64,000 nucleotides of DNA from the NCBI RefSeq assembly GCF_012913485.1, contig NZ_CP051774.1:6324001-6388000 (forward strand). The letters are read 5' to 3'. This DNA comes from Luteolibacter luteus. GTDB lineage: Bacteria; Verrucomicrobiota; Verrucomicrobiia; Verrucomicrobiales; Akkermansiaceae. Below the pieces are notes generated by a model that saw nothing but the letters and a program-made list of their open reading frames with translations, ran no database searches and was not told the origin of the DNA. A program made the position numbers and the translations under genes. This document shows, in pieces, positions 1 to 8,728 of the stretch. The stretch's first letter is position 1. Every line of letters begins with the position of its first letter.

Positions 1-2
1 CG

Positions 3-1175
3 ATCAGCGTCGCGCCCTTCACGATCGTGAGCCACGGTGTCTTCTATCGTCTCGAGGAACCGGGCGAGATCACCGTGCTCGGGAACTTCGGCGAGGAAGA
101 AGACAATCCGCTTTTCATGAGACCCACCGATGGCGGCTTCTACATCACCACCTATGGTGATGTCTCGTACTTCACGAACAGCGGCACGCACACGCTGATC
201 GCCGACTTCGCGACCGAGGGCAAGGGCAACACCGCCACCACGACCGCCTCCGTGATCACGGAAGACGGCTTCTTCGGCATCACCGACCGGGGCGGCGATC
301 ATGGCGCGGGCTTCGTCTATCAATACAAGCCGGGCGAAGGCCTGACCTACCTGCACGAGCTGGCGATGGAGTATCGCAGCCGCGACCGCGGTCTCGCGCT
401 GGGGAATGATGGGCAGATCTATGGCTTCGCCGGCTTCCCGGAAAATGAGTTCGGCGCCGCCTTCTCCGGCATGAGCACGGATGCCAGCGCCGTGGACACG
501 AAAGCGGGTACCGGTGGCAAGACCGGCCGCGCCTTCCGTTTCCGCAAGGCCAGCGCCGCCGCCAACCTCGTCCCCGTGGCGAAGCCGGATAGCGCCGTGC
601 TTCCCGCGAAGGCCATCGATGGCAAGCGTGCGGTCACCATCAAGGTGCTCGGCAATGACCGCGATGCCGATCGCGGCGACAAGCTGACCATCACCAGCGT
701 CAGCACGGTGACCGGAGCCACGGTGGAAATCGTCACGCCGAAGAAGGGTGCGCAGAGCATCCGCTTCACCACCGCCGCCGCCGAGCCTGTGGGCGCGGAG
801 TTCACCTATGAAGTGTCCGATGGCAAGGGCGGCACCGCCACCGGCACCGTGACGGTGCTCGCACCGGCCAGCGGCAAATTCGCCGGCACCGCCACCGCAG
901 TCGGCGAGCAGCTGACGGCAGCGCTGTCGATCGTGGTGGACAAGAAGAACGGCGTGTCCGCGGTTTTCAATGAGTCCGGGAAGAAATTCACGGGCAAGGG
1001 CCAGCTCGGCACCGATGACACCGCGGTGATCACGCTGAAGTCGAAGGGTCAGGATCCCTACACCCTGCAGGTCTCACTGGAGCGCGGCACGGAACGCGAG
1101 ATCGATGCCACCCTCACCAATGGCGACACCAGCTTCACCGCCACCTGCACTCCGGTGGTGAAGAAGAAGAAGTGA
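3..1175 (+). CDS. GloVer-repeat / Ig-like exported protein (5' truncated by window edge)
   Basis: The frame is open to the first base, so the N-terminus, presumably a signal peptide and more repeats, lies outside the window; the GTG at 27 is not a convincing start. The first 170 visible residues hold Gly-rich units such as GFFGITDRGGDHGAGFVYQY, the pattern of the Gloeo_Verruco (GloVer) repeat common in Verrucomicrobiota surface proteins. About residues 190-285 look like a cadherin/VCBS-type Ig domain (PDSAVLPAK, VLGNDRDADRGDKLTI, TYEVSDGKGGTATGTVTV). The C-terminal 90 residues are an unassigned beta-rich domain ending in a Lys tail, not a PEP-CTERM tail. Probable role: cell-surface or extracellular protein, by inference only. 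A strong terminator follows directly. Confidence 0.75.
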   Translation: MSVAPFTIVSHGVFYRLEEPGEITVLGNFGEEEDNPLFMRPTDGGFYITTYGDVSYFTNSGTHTLIADFATEGKGNTATTTASVITEDGFFGITDRGGDHGAGFVYQYKPGEGLTYLHELAMEYRSRDRGLALGNDGQIYGFAGFPENEFGAAFSGMSTDASAVDTKAGTGGKTGRAFRFRKASAAANLVPVAKPDSAVLPAKAIDGKRAVTIKVLGNDRDADRGDKLTITSVSTVTGATVEIVTPKKGAQSIRFTTAAAEPVGAEFTYEVSDGKGGTATGTVTVLAPASGKFAGTATAVGEQLTAALSIVVDKKNGVSAVFNESGKKFTGKGQLGTDDTAVITLKSKGQDPYTLQVSLERGTEREIDATLTNGDTSFTATCTPVVKKKK

Positions 1176-1208
1176 GCATTTCCAGGTTGCAATAGGCTGC
1201 AATGGCAA

Positions 1209-1252
1209 GGCCCATGTGTCCGGTAGTGGGGCACATGGGCCGATTGTTTTTT
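1209..1252 (+). terminator. Rho-independent terminator
   Basis: A 13-bp stem (GGCCCATGTG at 1209, partner ending at 1241 with a G-T wobble) is followed by a T-rich run (1245-1252). It sits 34 bp after the stop of the GloVer-type gene, so it should end that transcript. Confidence 0.85.
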
Positions 1253-1290
1253 GTGGTGGTGGTGGTGGTGAGCTCGCAGCGGATCTCCTG

Positions 1291-1578
1291 CCCGGAGGGC
1301 AAATAGCCAATAGCCGGTGGTCGAGCGCAGCGAAAACCACCGGTAGGTCCACGCATGAAATGGAACCCCGAACGGGGTTCCAGCGATGTGCCCTGATGCC
1401 CGGATGAAGATCGCAGAATCCGTGACGTCCAAGGAGCTCCCGGGTAGGTGTAGAAGGTGAATCTTGAGGTGACTTCCCGCGCACCGGAACCCCGTCCGGG
1501 GTTCGATGTCATCTCTCGCCGTACCGGTGGTTTTCGCTGCGCTCGACCACCGGCTATTGGCTATGGCCCCTCCGGGGC
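1291..1578 (+). repeat. R1 REPIN-like element, copy 1 (forward)
   Basis: Type description for R1: a REP arm (CCCGGAGGGC, then AATAGCCAATAGCC, then a 30-nt hairpin with CCGGTGGT / ACCACCGG stem) opens the element and its inverse closes it. Inside are two small hairpins of the form GAACCCCG-N-CGGGGTTC, one next to AGCGATGTGCCC and one next to GAGGTGACTTCCCGCGC; these fix the orientation (forward = GATGTGCCC half first). This copy fills the gap between the GloVer gene and mnmE; nothing else is seen in 1176-1622 apart from the terminator. Confidence 0.95.
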
Positions 1579-1622
1579 ATTGCGGAGTCGAACAAGCCCC
1601 TTTCCTAGGACTCATCCCCCGC

Positions 1623-2978
1623 CTACTTCCCGATACAAAAGCTGCTGAAGATCACGCCGAGCACTTCTTCCGCATCCACCTTTCCGGCGATCTCACCGAG
1701 GGCCTCCATCGCTTCACGCAGTTCCATGGCGGCGAGTTCGGCGGCTTGGCCGCTTTCTAACAGGACATCCGCCGCCGCGAGGGATGAGGCGGCACGGCGC
1801 AGGCAATCCCGGTGCCGCGTGTTGATGGCCACCGCGTGCTCGCCCCAATCGGCTTCACCAAGATCCAAGGCCTCGCGGATCTGCACGCGCAATTGATCGA
1901 GACCCTCGCCCGAGCTGCAGGAAAGCCGCACCGCGGGATCGCCGGACCACCCGGCGTGCGGTTCCAGATCCACCTTGTTCAAGACCGTCACCACCCGCGC
2001 CGGTGAATCGCCTGGCAGCGCCACCTCGCTCTCCGCCATCGGCAAGGTCGCATCCCTCACCAGCAGGATCAGGTCCGCCCGCTCCGCCTCGCGCAGGGTG
2101 CGCCGTATGCCCTCGCGCTCCACGCCGCCGCCCTCGTCACGCAGGCCGGCGGTGTCGATGAGGCGAAGGGGCACGCCATCTAACAAAATCATCTCTTCGA
2201 TCGTATCGCGCGTGGTTCCCGCTTCATCGCTCACGATCGCGCGTTCGCTGCCGAGCAGCAGGTTCAACAAGCTCGACTTCCCCGCATTTGGCCGGCCGAG
2301 GATCACCGTCCGCACGCCCTCGCGCAGGATCCTCCCCTGCTCCGCCGTCGCCAGCAGCCGCGCGATCCCGGCCTGCGCCGCGGCGATGCGGGTGCGGAAG
2401 ACTTCACCGGTATCCGGGTCGATGTCCTCTTCCGGGAAATCGATCCACGCTTCCAAGTGCGCGACCAGGCCGATCAGGTCCGTGCGCAATTGCTCGGTCT
2501 GCCGGCCGATCCCGCCTTCCAGCTGTTCATGCGCGGCACGCAGCGCCAGATCACTCTGGGCGGAGATGAGATCCATGACGGCCTCCGCCTGGGTCAGATC
2601 CAGCTTTCCATTCAGGAAGGCGCGCTCGGTGAATTCCCCCGGGCCTGCCTGGCGCGCGCCGCATTCCAAGAGACGCTCCGTGATCCGTCGCACGATCAGG
2701 CGGCCGCCGTGACATGCGATCTCCACCACCGGCTCCCCGGTGAAACTGCGATTGTCGCGAAAAACCGTCAGCAAGACATCATCGATGATGTGCCCCGCCG
2801 CATCCCGCACCTTCGCCCGCGTCGCGCGGCGCTCCACCGCACGACCCGCCGCGCCTTGGCAAGCATCGTCCGCGATCGCCTCCGCCTGCGGCCCGGAAAG
2901 CCGGATCAGGCCGACCGCCGAGGTCCCCCCGCCGCTCGCCAATGCTACGATGGTTCCAGTAGTTGCGGCGTGTGTCAT
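1623..2978 (-). CDS. mnmE: tRNA uridine-5-carboxymethylaminomethyl GTPase MnmE
   Basis: The product is a 451-residue GTPase that, with MnmG, modifies the wobble uridine (cmnm5U34) of several tRNAs in the cytoplasm. The N-terminal folate-binding domain begins TIVALASGGGTSAVGLIRLSG. The G domain shows G1 GRPNAGKS (228-235), G2 GTTRDT (254-259), G3 DTAG (275-278) and G4 NKVD (334-337). The C-terminus is the invariant CIGK, whose Cys is needed for modification. The length matches the family. I chose the ATG at 2978 because family homology starts there; the frame stays open upstream, but those codons run through an R1 repeat. No partner gene lies adjacent, so it appears to be monocistronic. Confidence 0.97.
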   Translation of the reverse strand: MTHAATTGTIVALASGGGTSAVGLIRLSGPQAEAIADDACQGAAGRAVERRATRAKVRDAAGHIIDDVLLTVFRDNRSFTGEPVVEIACHGGRLIVRRITERLLECGARQAGPGEFTERAFLNGKLDLTQAEAVMDLISAQSDLALRAAHEQLEGGIGRQTEQLRTDLIGLVAHLEAWIDFPEEDIDPDTGEVFRTRIAAAQAGIARLLATAEQGRILREGVRTVILGRPNAGKSSLLNLLLGSERAIVSDEAGTTRDTIEEMILLDGVPLRLIDTAGLRDEGGGVEREGIRRTLREAERADLILLVRDATLPMAESEVALPGDSPARVVTVLNKVDLEPHAGWSGDPAVRLSCSSGEGLDQLRVQIREALDLGEADWGEHAVAINTRHRDCLRRAASSLAAADVLLESGQAAELAAMELREAMEALGEIAGKVDAEEVLGVIFSSFCIGK

Positions 2979-3104
2979 GGCGGATGGAGTCACGGGCGTG
3001 CGGATGCGGAGGAGCCAGTCTCGGGGCGAGGCGGATTTCGGCAAGCGAAAGCTCACGCGGCTTGTGGCGCTTCTTTTGCCAAAGGAAAGCGGTCCCGGTG
3101 TCCA

Positions 3105-3397
3105 TTGCCCGGAGGGCATACAGCCAATAGCCGGTGGTCGAGCGTAGCGAAAACCACCGGTAGACCACGCAGAGGATTGAACCCCGGACGGGGTTCCAGC
3201 GATGTGCCCCGATGTCCTGATGAAATGGCGGGAATCCGTGATGCCCAAGGAGCCTTCGGGTAAGTGCAGAAGGCGGATCTTGAGGTGGACTTCCCGCGCG
3301 CCGGAACCCCTGCCGGGGTTCCATTTCGCCTCCAACGTAACCGGTGGTTTTCGCTGCGCTTGACCACCGGCTATTGGCTATTTGCCCTCCGGGCAAT
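3105..3397 (+). repeat. R1 REPIN-like element, copy 2 (forward)
   Basis: Full copy with both REP arms (3105-3170 and 3335-3397) and both inner hairpins, starting 127 bp upstream of the mnmE start. One arm carries GCTTGACC in place of GCTCGACC. Confidence 0.95.
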
Positions 3398-3438
3398 CGA
3401 CCGGACCAGCGGAAGATTTTTAGGAAATCGCTGATCAA

Positions 3439-3517
3439 TCGATGCGGCCCATGCCGCCAAAGTGCGACGGTCATAGACCGCCGCTACATTTTCTTTCCGG
3501 ACCGCTCCTGCGGAGCA
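3439..3517 (-). repeat. R2 palindromic unit, single copy (reverse)
   Basis: Type description for R2, read in forward orientation: GCTCCGCAGGAGC palindrome, ATGTAGCGGCGCTCTATGAG, CGTCGG, then GGCGGCATGGGCCGCATCG. About 80 bp, with the inner dyad CTCTATGAG or GTCTATGAC. This copy is in reverse orientation and ends 14 bp from the stop of the following reverse-strand gene. Confidence 0.93.
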
Positions 3518-3530
3518 CGCCTGCGACGCG

Positions 3531-6500
3531 TTACTTCGCCGTGGGTACGGCCTGTCCGCCGATCCCGAGGAATTCCCAGCAGATGAACCTCTTCACCACC
3601 AGCCGCGGGCTCGCCTCGTGGGTCCACTCCAGCTCCAGCGTGGCGGTCTTCGTCTCCCGCTTGGCACCGGGCACGCCGCGCCAGTTCAGCAGGGAGAGCG
3701 ATTTCCCCAGTTCGGAATCCACCGCCACCTCCACCCGCACGGAGTCCGTGAGGTGCGCCGGGTCCACCAGGCGATACGTCTTCGTCCCCTGCGCCGCGCG
3801 TCCGCGCTCCGGCACATCCTCCATCACGAAGAGACGGAAGATCGAACTGTGGCCCGGGTCCGGCAGCTCGGTGAAAGTACGGAAGGTACGGTACTTCGTC
3901 TGCACGAAGGTCTCCCAATCGATCTTCAGGCCATCCGGCTCGCGCTTGAAGAAGAGCTCCACCTTCACCGGGTCCGATGAAAAATTGGAGGCCTTCGCCA
4001 TCGTGGAAAGCAGCAGACCCGGCTCCTCCAGGCCGAACTGGACCTCGATCGGGGCCAGCGGGCGGAAGAACTCCCGCATCTCGAACTGCGGCGGCTGGTC
4101 ATAGACCATGCGGAAAATCCCGCGCTTCTGGTCCGCAGCCGGCAGCTTCGCCATCGCGAATCCAGACATCGGCGTATCGCTGTCATCGATCGCGTCCGGG
4201 CCGTAGAATTGATTCATCGTCGGCAGCAGCTCGCTCCCGCGGATCGCGTAGGCCGCCTTTCCGGATGCCGTGGTGGCCGAGAGGAAAGAGCCGAGCACCT
4301 GCTTCGCCTCCTCTTGCCAGCCGACTTCGGAATACTGGGACTCCCGGATCTTTTGCTCCACCGCGGGATTCACCGCCACGGCTTCCACGCGTGGCTTTCC
4401 GTGGTTCATCACGAACCACAGGGCCGCGCCCCCGCCCGCGACGAGCAGGAGCAAAATCAACATGATCGGCAGCAGCAGGCTCTTCTTCTGCTTCGGTGCC
4501 TTCTTCGCATTCACCTTCTCCCGATCCCGCAGGATGTCCGGCGCGGCGGTGTAATCCGGTGGCGGCACGGATGCGGGCGCAGCGGCCGCCTGAGCTTGCG
4601 GTTGGGGCTGCGGCTGTGGCTGAACTTCGGGTTGAAGCTGCGGCTGAACTTCACTCGGCGCGGGGGCCGGTGCTGAAACTGGTGCTGGAGCTGCCGCCTG
4701 GGGCCGTGGATCGCTGGCAGCCTGGCCGTAGGGCGGATAGGCGGCGATGGGCTCTTGCTGCTGCGGCGGATGAGTCCCGGCGGGTGGCTGCGACTGCGGC
4801 TGGGACGCGGCTGCGCCCTGACCATAGGGCGGGTAGGCCGCGACAGGCTGCTGAGGTGGGGCCTGCGGCTGGACCGGGGCGGGAGTCCTCGCCGCGGTAG
4901 GCATCGCCCCCAAGGCCTCCTCGCCGAGGCCGATCGAAATCTTCACCGGGACCGGTCGCGCCGGAGCTACCGGCACTTCTTGGATCGGCGCGTGCGGGTG
5001 GTAGGCGGCGGCGACGGAGGCACCGTAGCCGGGTGTCTCCTGCGGCGGGGCGGGCACCGGAGTGGCGGTCGGCACGGGTGCCGGGGCCGCGGGAATCGCC
5101 TCATGCAGGCCAATCGGCACGATCACGCGCTGCGGAGCGAGCGGATTCGCCGGGACCGGGGGCGCGTCTTCCGGAGGGGGCGGCAGGACCGGGTTCAGTC
5201 CGATCGGCACGATCACCCTCTGCGGTGCAGCAGGAGTCACCGGTTCTTGGTAAGCAAACACTTGCTCCTTTTCTTCCGGTGGCGTCGGAGGCGTCGGATT
5301 CAGCCCGATGGGCACGATCACGCGCTGCGGCGGAGCGGGCGCGGGCTCGGCTTTCTTCACCGGGGCCTCGTAAATTTGGACGGGCGGCACCGTTTCGGGG
5401 GGAGGCGCGGCGGACTCGCTGACTCTGGCAAGCGGGGTCTCCTCCGGAGGCGGCGGCGGCACCGGATTCAGACCGATCGGCACGATCACGCGCTGCGGCG
5501 TGGCGGGCCGCTGCGGCGCGGCGGCCGGAACCGGCTGGGGCTCCGGCTCGCGTTTCGGCTCCGCTTTCGGGACCACGGCGGCGACCGGTGTCGCCTCGGG
5601 TTCCGGCTTCGGCTCGGGCTCTGGAGATTTCGCCACCGGCACCGCGATGGGGACCGGGACCGCGACCGGCTCCGGGGCTTTTTCGAGTACCTCGGGTTCG
5701 GGCACTTTCGCCACCACGACGGGCTCTGGCTCCGGCTCGGGAGTCGGCACCACCACGGGCTCGGGCACGGGGACCTTCGCCACCGGCACCGCTTCCGGCT
5801 CCGGGGTCTTTTCGAGCACCACCGGATCAGGCGTCGGCTCAGGGAGCAGCTCCGGATCGGGAAGAGAGATGACGGAAACAGGCTCGGGAGCGAGAGCGGG
5901 CTTTGGCTTGGGCTCCGGCTCTGGTTTGGGCTCTGGGGCTTTCGCCACCACCACGGGGTCGGGTTTCGATTCCGGGGCTGGCGCGGGCGCGGGTTCCGGG
6001 TCGGGAATCGTGACGATCGAAACGGGTTCGGGCGCGGGGGGCTGCGGCGCGGGTTGAGGCACCGGCTGCGGCTCGGGGGCCTTCGCCACCACGGGCGCGG
6101 GAGCAGGCGCGGGTTCCGGTTCGGAAATCGGTGGTGCTTCCGGGACGGCTGGCGCTTGCGCGACGGGTGTCGCCTCTTGGGTCCGCGATTCTCCCGGGCC
6201 GCCCCATGGTCCCCGCCCCTGCGAAGGAGAGCTCGGCGGCGTGGAAACGGGTGGCATCACCGGCTCCGGGGCCGGCGTGGAAACCGGCGTCGCCGCGCGT
6301 GCCGATGGCGGCAAAGGTGGCGGACCGGCCGGGACCGGAGTGGAAGCGGGTGCCGGTGCGGGCGATGGAGCGGGTGCTTGTTGGGCTGGTGTCGGTGCCG
6401 GTGCCGGTGCCGCGACGGGCACTTCGACCTTTTCCTTCACGACCGCGACCGCGGGGACTTCCACCTTGGCACTCACCTGTTGGACCGGCGGCTTGTCGTC

Positions 6501-6644
6501 CTCCGGTCCGGGCGAAGTGATCGTGGTCCCGCAATGCGGGCAAGGCCCCGTCATCGGAGGCAGGTCTTTTGGCACAAGTATTTTTCCACTGCAATGACTG
6601 CAGCGGAACTCGCGCTGGTTCTGGAAGGCGACAGATCCCGGCAT
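3531..6644 (-). CDS. Zinc-ribbon, Pro/Ala-rich single-pass membrane protein
   Basis: The 1037-residue protein has three parts. The N-terminus carries a four-cysteine zinc ribbon (C15-x2-C18 ... C35-x2-C38). Next come about 650 residues of low-complexity Pro/Ala/Glu/Val sequence (PEPEPVVVAKVPEPE-type), which include four copies of PQRVIVPIGLNP spaced by proline-rich linkers and a degenerate fifth (KISIGLGEEAL). A single membrane helix (SLLLPIMLILLLLVAGGGAA, about 724-747) then leads to a globular C-terminal domain of about 285 residues with no family I recognise. Topology is probably N-terminus in the cytoplasm, long spacer, then an extracytoplasmic domain. The ATG at 6644 has AAGGA four bases upstream, one of the few good ribosome sites here. 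The function is unknown; an envelope-spanning scaffold is a guess. Confidence 0.85.
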   Translation of the reverse strand: MPGSVAFQNQREFRCSHCSGKILVPKDLPPMTGPCPHCGTTITSPGPEDDKPPVQQVSAKVEVPAVAVVKEKVEVPVAAPAPAPTPAQQAPAPSPAPAPASTPVPAGPPPLPPSARAATPVSTPAPEPVMPPVSTPPSSPSQGRGPWGGPGESRTQEATPVAQAPAVPEAPPISEPEPAPAPAPVVAKAPEPQPVPQPAPQPPAPEPVSIVTIPDPEPAPAPAPESKPDPVVVAKAPEPKPEPEPKPKPALAPEPVSVISLPDPELLPEPTPDPVVLEKTPEPEAVPVAKVPVPEPVVVPTPEPEPEPVVVAKVPEPEVLEKAPEPVAVPVPIAVPVAKSPEPEPKPEPEATPVAAVVPKAEPKREPEPQPVPAAAPQRPATPQRVIVPIGLNPVPPPPPEETPLARVSESAAPPPETVPPVQIYEAPVKKAEPAPAPPQRVIVPIGLNPTPPTPPEEKEQVFAYQEPVTPAAPQRVIVPIGLNPVLPPPPEDAPPVPANPLAPQRVIVPIGLHEAIPAAPAPVPTATPVPAPPQETPGYGASVAAAYHPHAPIQEVPVAPARPVPVKISIGLGEEALGAMPTAARTPAPVQPQAPPQQPVAAYPPYGQGAAASQPQSQPPAGTHPPQQQEPIAAYPPYGQAASDPRPQAAAPAPVSAPAPAPSEVQPQLQPEVQPQPQPQPQAQAAAAPASVPPPDYTAAPDILRDREKVNAKKAPKQKKSLLLPIMLILLLLVAGGGAALWFVMNHGKPRVEAVAVNPAVEQKIRESQYSEVGWQEEAKQVLGSFLSATTASGKAAYAIRGSELLPTMNQFYGPDAIDDSDTPMSGFAMAKLPAADQKRGIFRMVYDQPPQFEMREFFRPLAPIEVQFGLEEPGLLLSTMAKASNFSSDPVKVELFFKREPDGLKIDWETFVQTKYRTFRTFTELPDPGHSSIFRLFVMEDVPERGRAAQGTKTYRLVDPAHLTDSVRVEVAVDSELGKSLSLLNWRGVPGAKRETKTATLELEWTHEASPRLVVKRFICWEFLGIGGQAVPTAK

Positions 6645-6812
6645 TTTCCTTATTCTACGCCGTTAGAGATAGTCACCCTCCCGACCACTGTCAAACCGTG
6701 CGAATTGCGATCGTGAAAAGAGATGGGGATGGGATGCCGGAGATGGGAGGGGCAAGTCCCTGCTATGAGTGTGGCGGGGGATGGTCTATTGGCCGGAGAG
6801 AGGCTGGTTTCA

Positions 6813-7106
6813 TTTGCCCGGAGGGCATGCAGCCAATAGCCGGTGGTCGAGCGTAGCGAAAACCACCGGTTAGGTCGGAAGTGATATTGAACCCCGGCAG
6901 GGGGTTCCGGCGCGCGGGAAGTCACCTCGATATCCCCCCATCCGCACCAACCCGAAGGTTTCTTGGGCATCACGAATCCACGAATTTCATCCGAGGATCG
7001 GGGCACATCGCTGGAACCCCTTCCGGAGTTCAATCCCGCGCTCGGATCTACCGGTGGTTTTCGCTGCGCTCGACCACCGGCTATTGGCTATTTGCCCTCC
7101 GGGCAA
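6813..7106 (-). repeat. R1 REPIN-like element, copy 3 (reverse), flanking the transposase
   Basis: Full copy in reverse orientation; the inner hairpin has one extra G (GCAGGGGGTTCC at about 6898). It lies on the downstream side of the RAYT gene, about 130 bp from its stop codon. The rest of 6645-7236 holds only the 25-bp tandem array described next. Confidence 0.95.
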
Positions 7107-7176
7107 TCGATTCGCCATGCTTCCCAGGCAATCGATTCGCCATGCTTCCCAGGCAATCGATTCGCCATGCTTCCCA
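7102..7176. repeat. 25-bp tandem array, 3 copies, at the REP end of R1 copy 3
   Basis: Three exact copies of a 25-bp unit (GGCAATCGATTCGCCATGCT plus TCCCA) start within the last bases of the R1 arm and are followed by a partial copy. An array with the same period but different sequence lies at 8512. Confidence 0.95.
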
Positions 7177-7236
7177 GGCAATGAATCGTATCGTGCCGAC
7201 GGGAAGGTTTTCGATCAACAATCCCCTTGGACGGCT

Positions 7237-7683
7237 TCAATCCAAATATCGCTCGTCATAGGTCACCCCGGCTTTTTCAAGAAACTCCACCAGTTCCTCC
7301 CGGAAGGTTTTCACCCGATGATGTTCTTCCTGCCCGGCGATGTACTGTTGAACCGTCTTTACCTTGGAAGCACTGACGGAAAATCCCGCGTAGCCCTCTT
7401 GCCACTTGAATCCTGTTTGGGTGGTGTTCTCCGCCACCCAAATGGACGAAGAGCGCTTCAATTCGCGCGCCACATCGGCGAGGCAATGGGTGGCTTTCAA
7501 CGATGCAAGGACGTGGACGTGATCGGCCGTACCACCGATGCCCATGGGTTTTCCCTCCAGACCGCGGAGGATACCGCCCATGTATTCGTGAAGGCGTTCG
7601 CGCCATTCGGGAAGGATGGTGGCCTCGCGGAGCTTCGTGGAAAAGATCAGGTGATAGTACAAGCTGATATAGGTGGAAGGCAC
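7237..7683 (-). CDS. REP-associated tyrosine transposase (RAYT, Y1/HUH family)
   Basis: The 148-residue protein matches the IS200/RAYT Y1 transposase family, single-strand endonucleases that nick DNA at hairpins. Visible marks are the N-terminal YISLYYHLIFSTK strand, the HUH motif DHVHVL (His55, His57) and the catalytic tyrosine region KTVQQYIAGQEEHH (Tyr114), followed by FLEKAGVTYDERYLD. Length and motif order fit a complete protein. It is flanked by two R1 REP doublets in opposite orientation (6813-7106 and 7784-8076), as expected for a REPIN-RAYT locus, so it is the best candidate for the enzyme that spread R1. No TnpB or IS end sequences were seen. Confidence 0.9.
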   Translation of the reverse strand: MPSTYISLYYHLIFSTKLREATILPEWRERLHEYMGGILRGLEGKPMGIGGTADHVHVLASLKATHCLADVARELKRSSSIWVAENTTQTGFKWQEGYAGFSVSASKVKTVQQYIAGQEEHHRVKTFREELVEFLEKAGVTYDERYLD

Positions 7684-7783
7684 GTGAAGGTATCTAACAT
7701 CACATCAGAGGCAGAGGAAGGTGAATTGAATTGAACCGAGGTGGAGAGCCCCCCTTGCCATTGCCCGGAAGGGTGGCGAATCC

Positions 7784-8076
7784 ATTGCCCGGAGGGCATG
7801 CAGCCAATAGCCGGTGGTCGAGCGCAGCGAAAACCACCGGTAGATCCACCCATGAAATTGGACCCCGGATGGGGTTCCGGCAATGCGCCCCGATACCCGG
7901 ATGAAGTTCGCGGAGCCGTGATGCCGAAGAAACCTTCGGGTTGGTGCGGAAGGTGGATGTCGAGGTGACTTCCCGCGCGCCGGAACCCCTGCCGGGGTTC
8001 GATGTCACTTCCGACCCGACCGGTGGTTTTCGCTGTGCTCGACCACCGGCTATTGGCTATTTGCCCTCCGGGCAAT
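7784..8076 (+). repeat. R1 REPIN-like element, copy 4 (forward), flanking the transposase
   Basis: Full copy on the upstream side of the RAYT gene, opposite in orientation to copy 3. An extra degenerate REP end (TTGCCCGGAAGGGTGGC, about 7760) lies just before it. One arm has CGCTGTGCTC for CGCTGCGCTC. Confidence 0.95.
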
Positions 8077-8112
8077 GGGACCGGACCAGGGGGAAACCTG
8101 TTAGGACCGGCC

Positions 8113-8162
8113 CGGCTCCGAGGGACCATCCGCGGACAAGCGGGAGCGCTTGTCCCTACCTT
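8113..8162 (-). repeat. R3 unit (reverse)
   Basis: Type description for R3, read forward: AAGGTAGGGACAAGCG, then CTCGCTTGTCCGCGAATGGT, often followed by CCTTGTTGTTAGGCC. The dyad ACAAGCG/CGCTTGT forms a hairpin. This copy lies between R1 copies 4 and 5; the rest of 8077-8225 holds no gene. Confidence 0.88.
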
Positions 8163-8225
8163 TGAATGGTGGATTGATAATCGAGAGAGATGCGGCGTGT
8201 TGGCGCGAGACTGGTGAGGGATCTC

Positions 8226-8518
8226 ATTGCCCGGAGGGCATGCAGCGAATAGCCGGTGGTCGAGCGCAGCGAAAACCACCGGTAGGTCCACGCATGGAAT
8301 TGAACCCCGGATGGGGTTCTGGCAATGCGCCCCGATACCCGGATGAAGTTCGCAGAGCCGTGATGCCGAAGAAACCTTCGGGTTGGTGCGGAAGGTGGAT
8401 ATCGAGGTGACTTCCCGCGCGCCGGAACCCCTGCCGGGGTTCCATCTCGCCTCCAACATAACCGGTGGTTTTCGCTGCGCTCGACCACCGGCTATTGGCT
8501 ATTTGCCCTCCGGGCAAT
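8226..8518 (+). repeat. R1 REPIN-like element, copy 5 (forward)
   Basis: Full copy, same orientation as copy 4 and very similar to it in the interior (GGCAATGCGCCCCGATACCC instead of AGCGATGTGCC), which suggests a tandem duplication of the 7784-8500 stretch. Confidence 0.95.
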
Positions 8519-8724
8519 GAGACCGGCCCTGCCACCGGGCAATGAGACCGGCCCTGTCTCCGGGCAATGAGACCGGCCCTGTCTCCGGGCAATGAGACCG
8601 GCCCTGTCTCCGGGCAATGAGACCGGCCCTGTCTCCGGGCAATGAGACCGGCCCTGTCTCCGGGCAATGGGACCGGCCCTGTCTCCGGGCAATGGGACCG
8701 GCCCTGCCTCCGGGCAATGGGACC
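8512..8724. repeat. 25-bp tandem array, 8 copies plus partial
   Basis: Eight copies of a 25-bp unit (GGGCAATGAGACCGGCCCTG plus TCTCC, with variants CCACC, CCTCC and GGGACC) run from the end of R1 copy 5 to five bases before the hisC stop. The unit begins with the sequence that normally follows R1 right arms elsewhere (GGGCAATGAGACCGGACCAG), so it is an expansion of R1 flank. There are no spacers, so it is not a CRISPR. Confidence 0.96.
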
Positions 8725-8728
8725 TTCC

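Noticed and set aside
1058..1615. Several frames of 60-190 codons through the R1 element, one with a His run
   Set aside because: All R1 copies give the same family of frames (RWFSLRSTTGYWL and the like), which are fixed by the repeat, not selected proteins; the His run is a GGT microsatellite.
4755..6716. A 650-codon open frame on the forward strand opposite the Pro/Ala-rich gene
   Set aside because: It is an Arg/Gly/His-rich shadow produced by the repetitive GC-rich codons of the reverse-strand gene, with no domain and no start signal.
8512..8724. Possible CRISPR array
   Set aside because: Units are contiguous with 25-bp period and no spacers, and there are no cas genes nearby.
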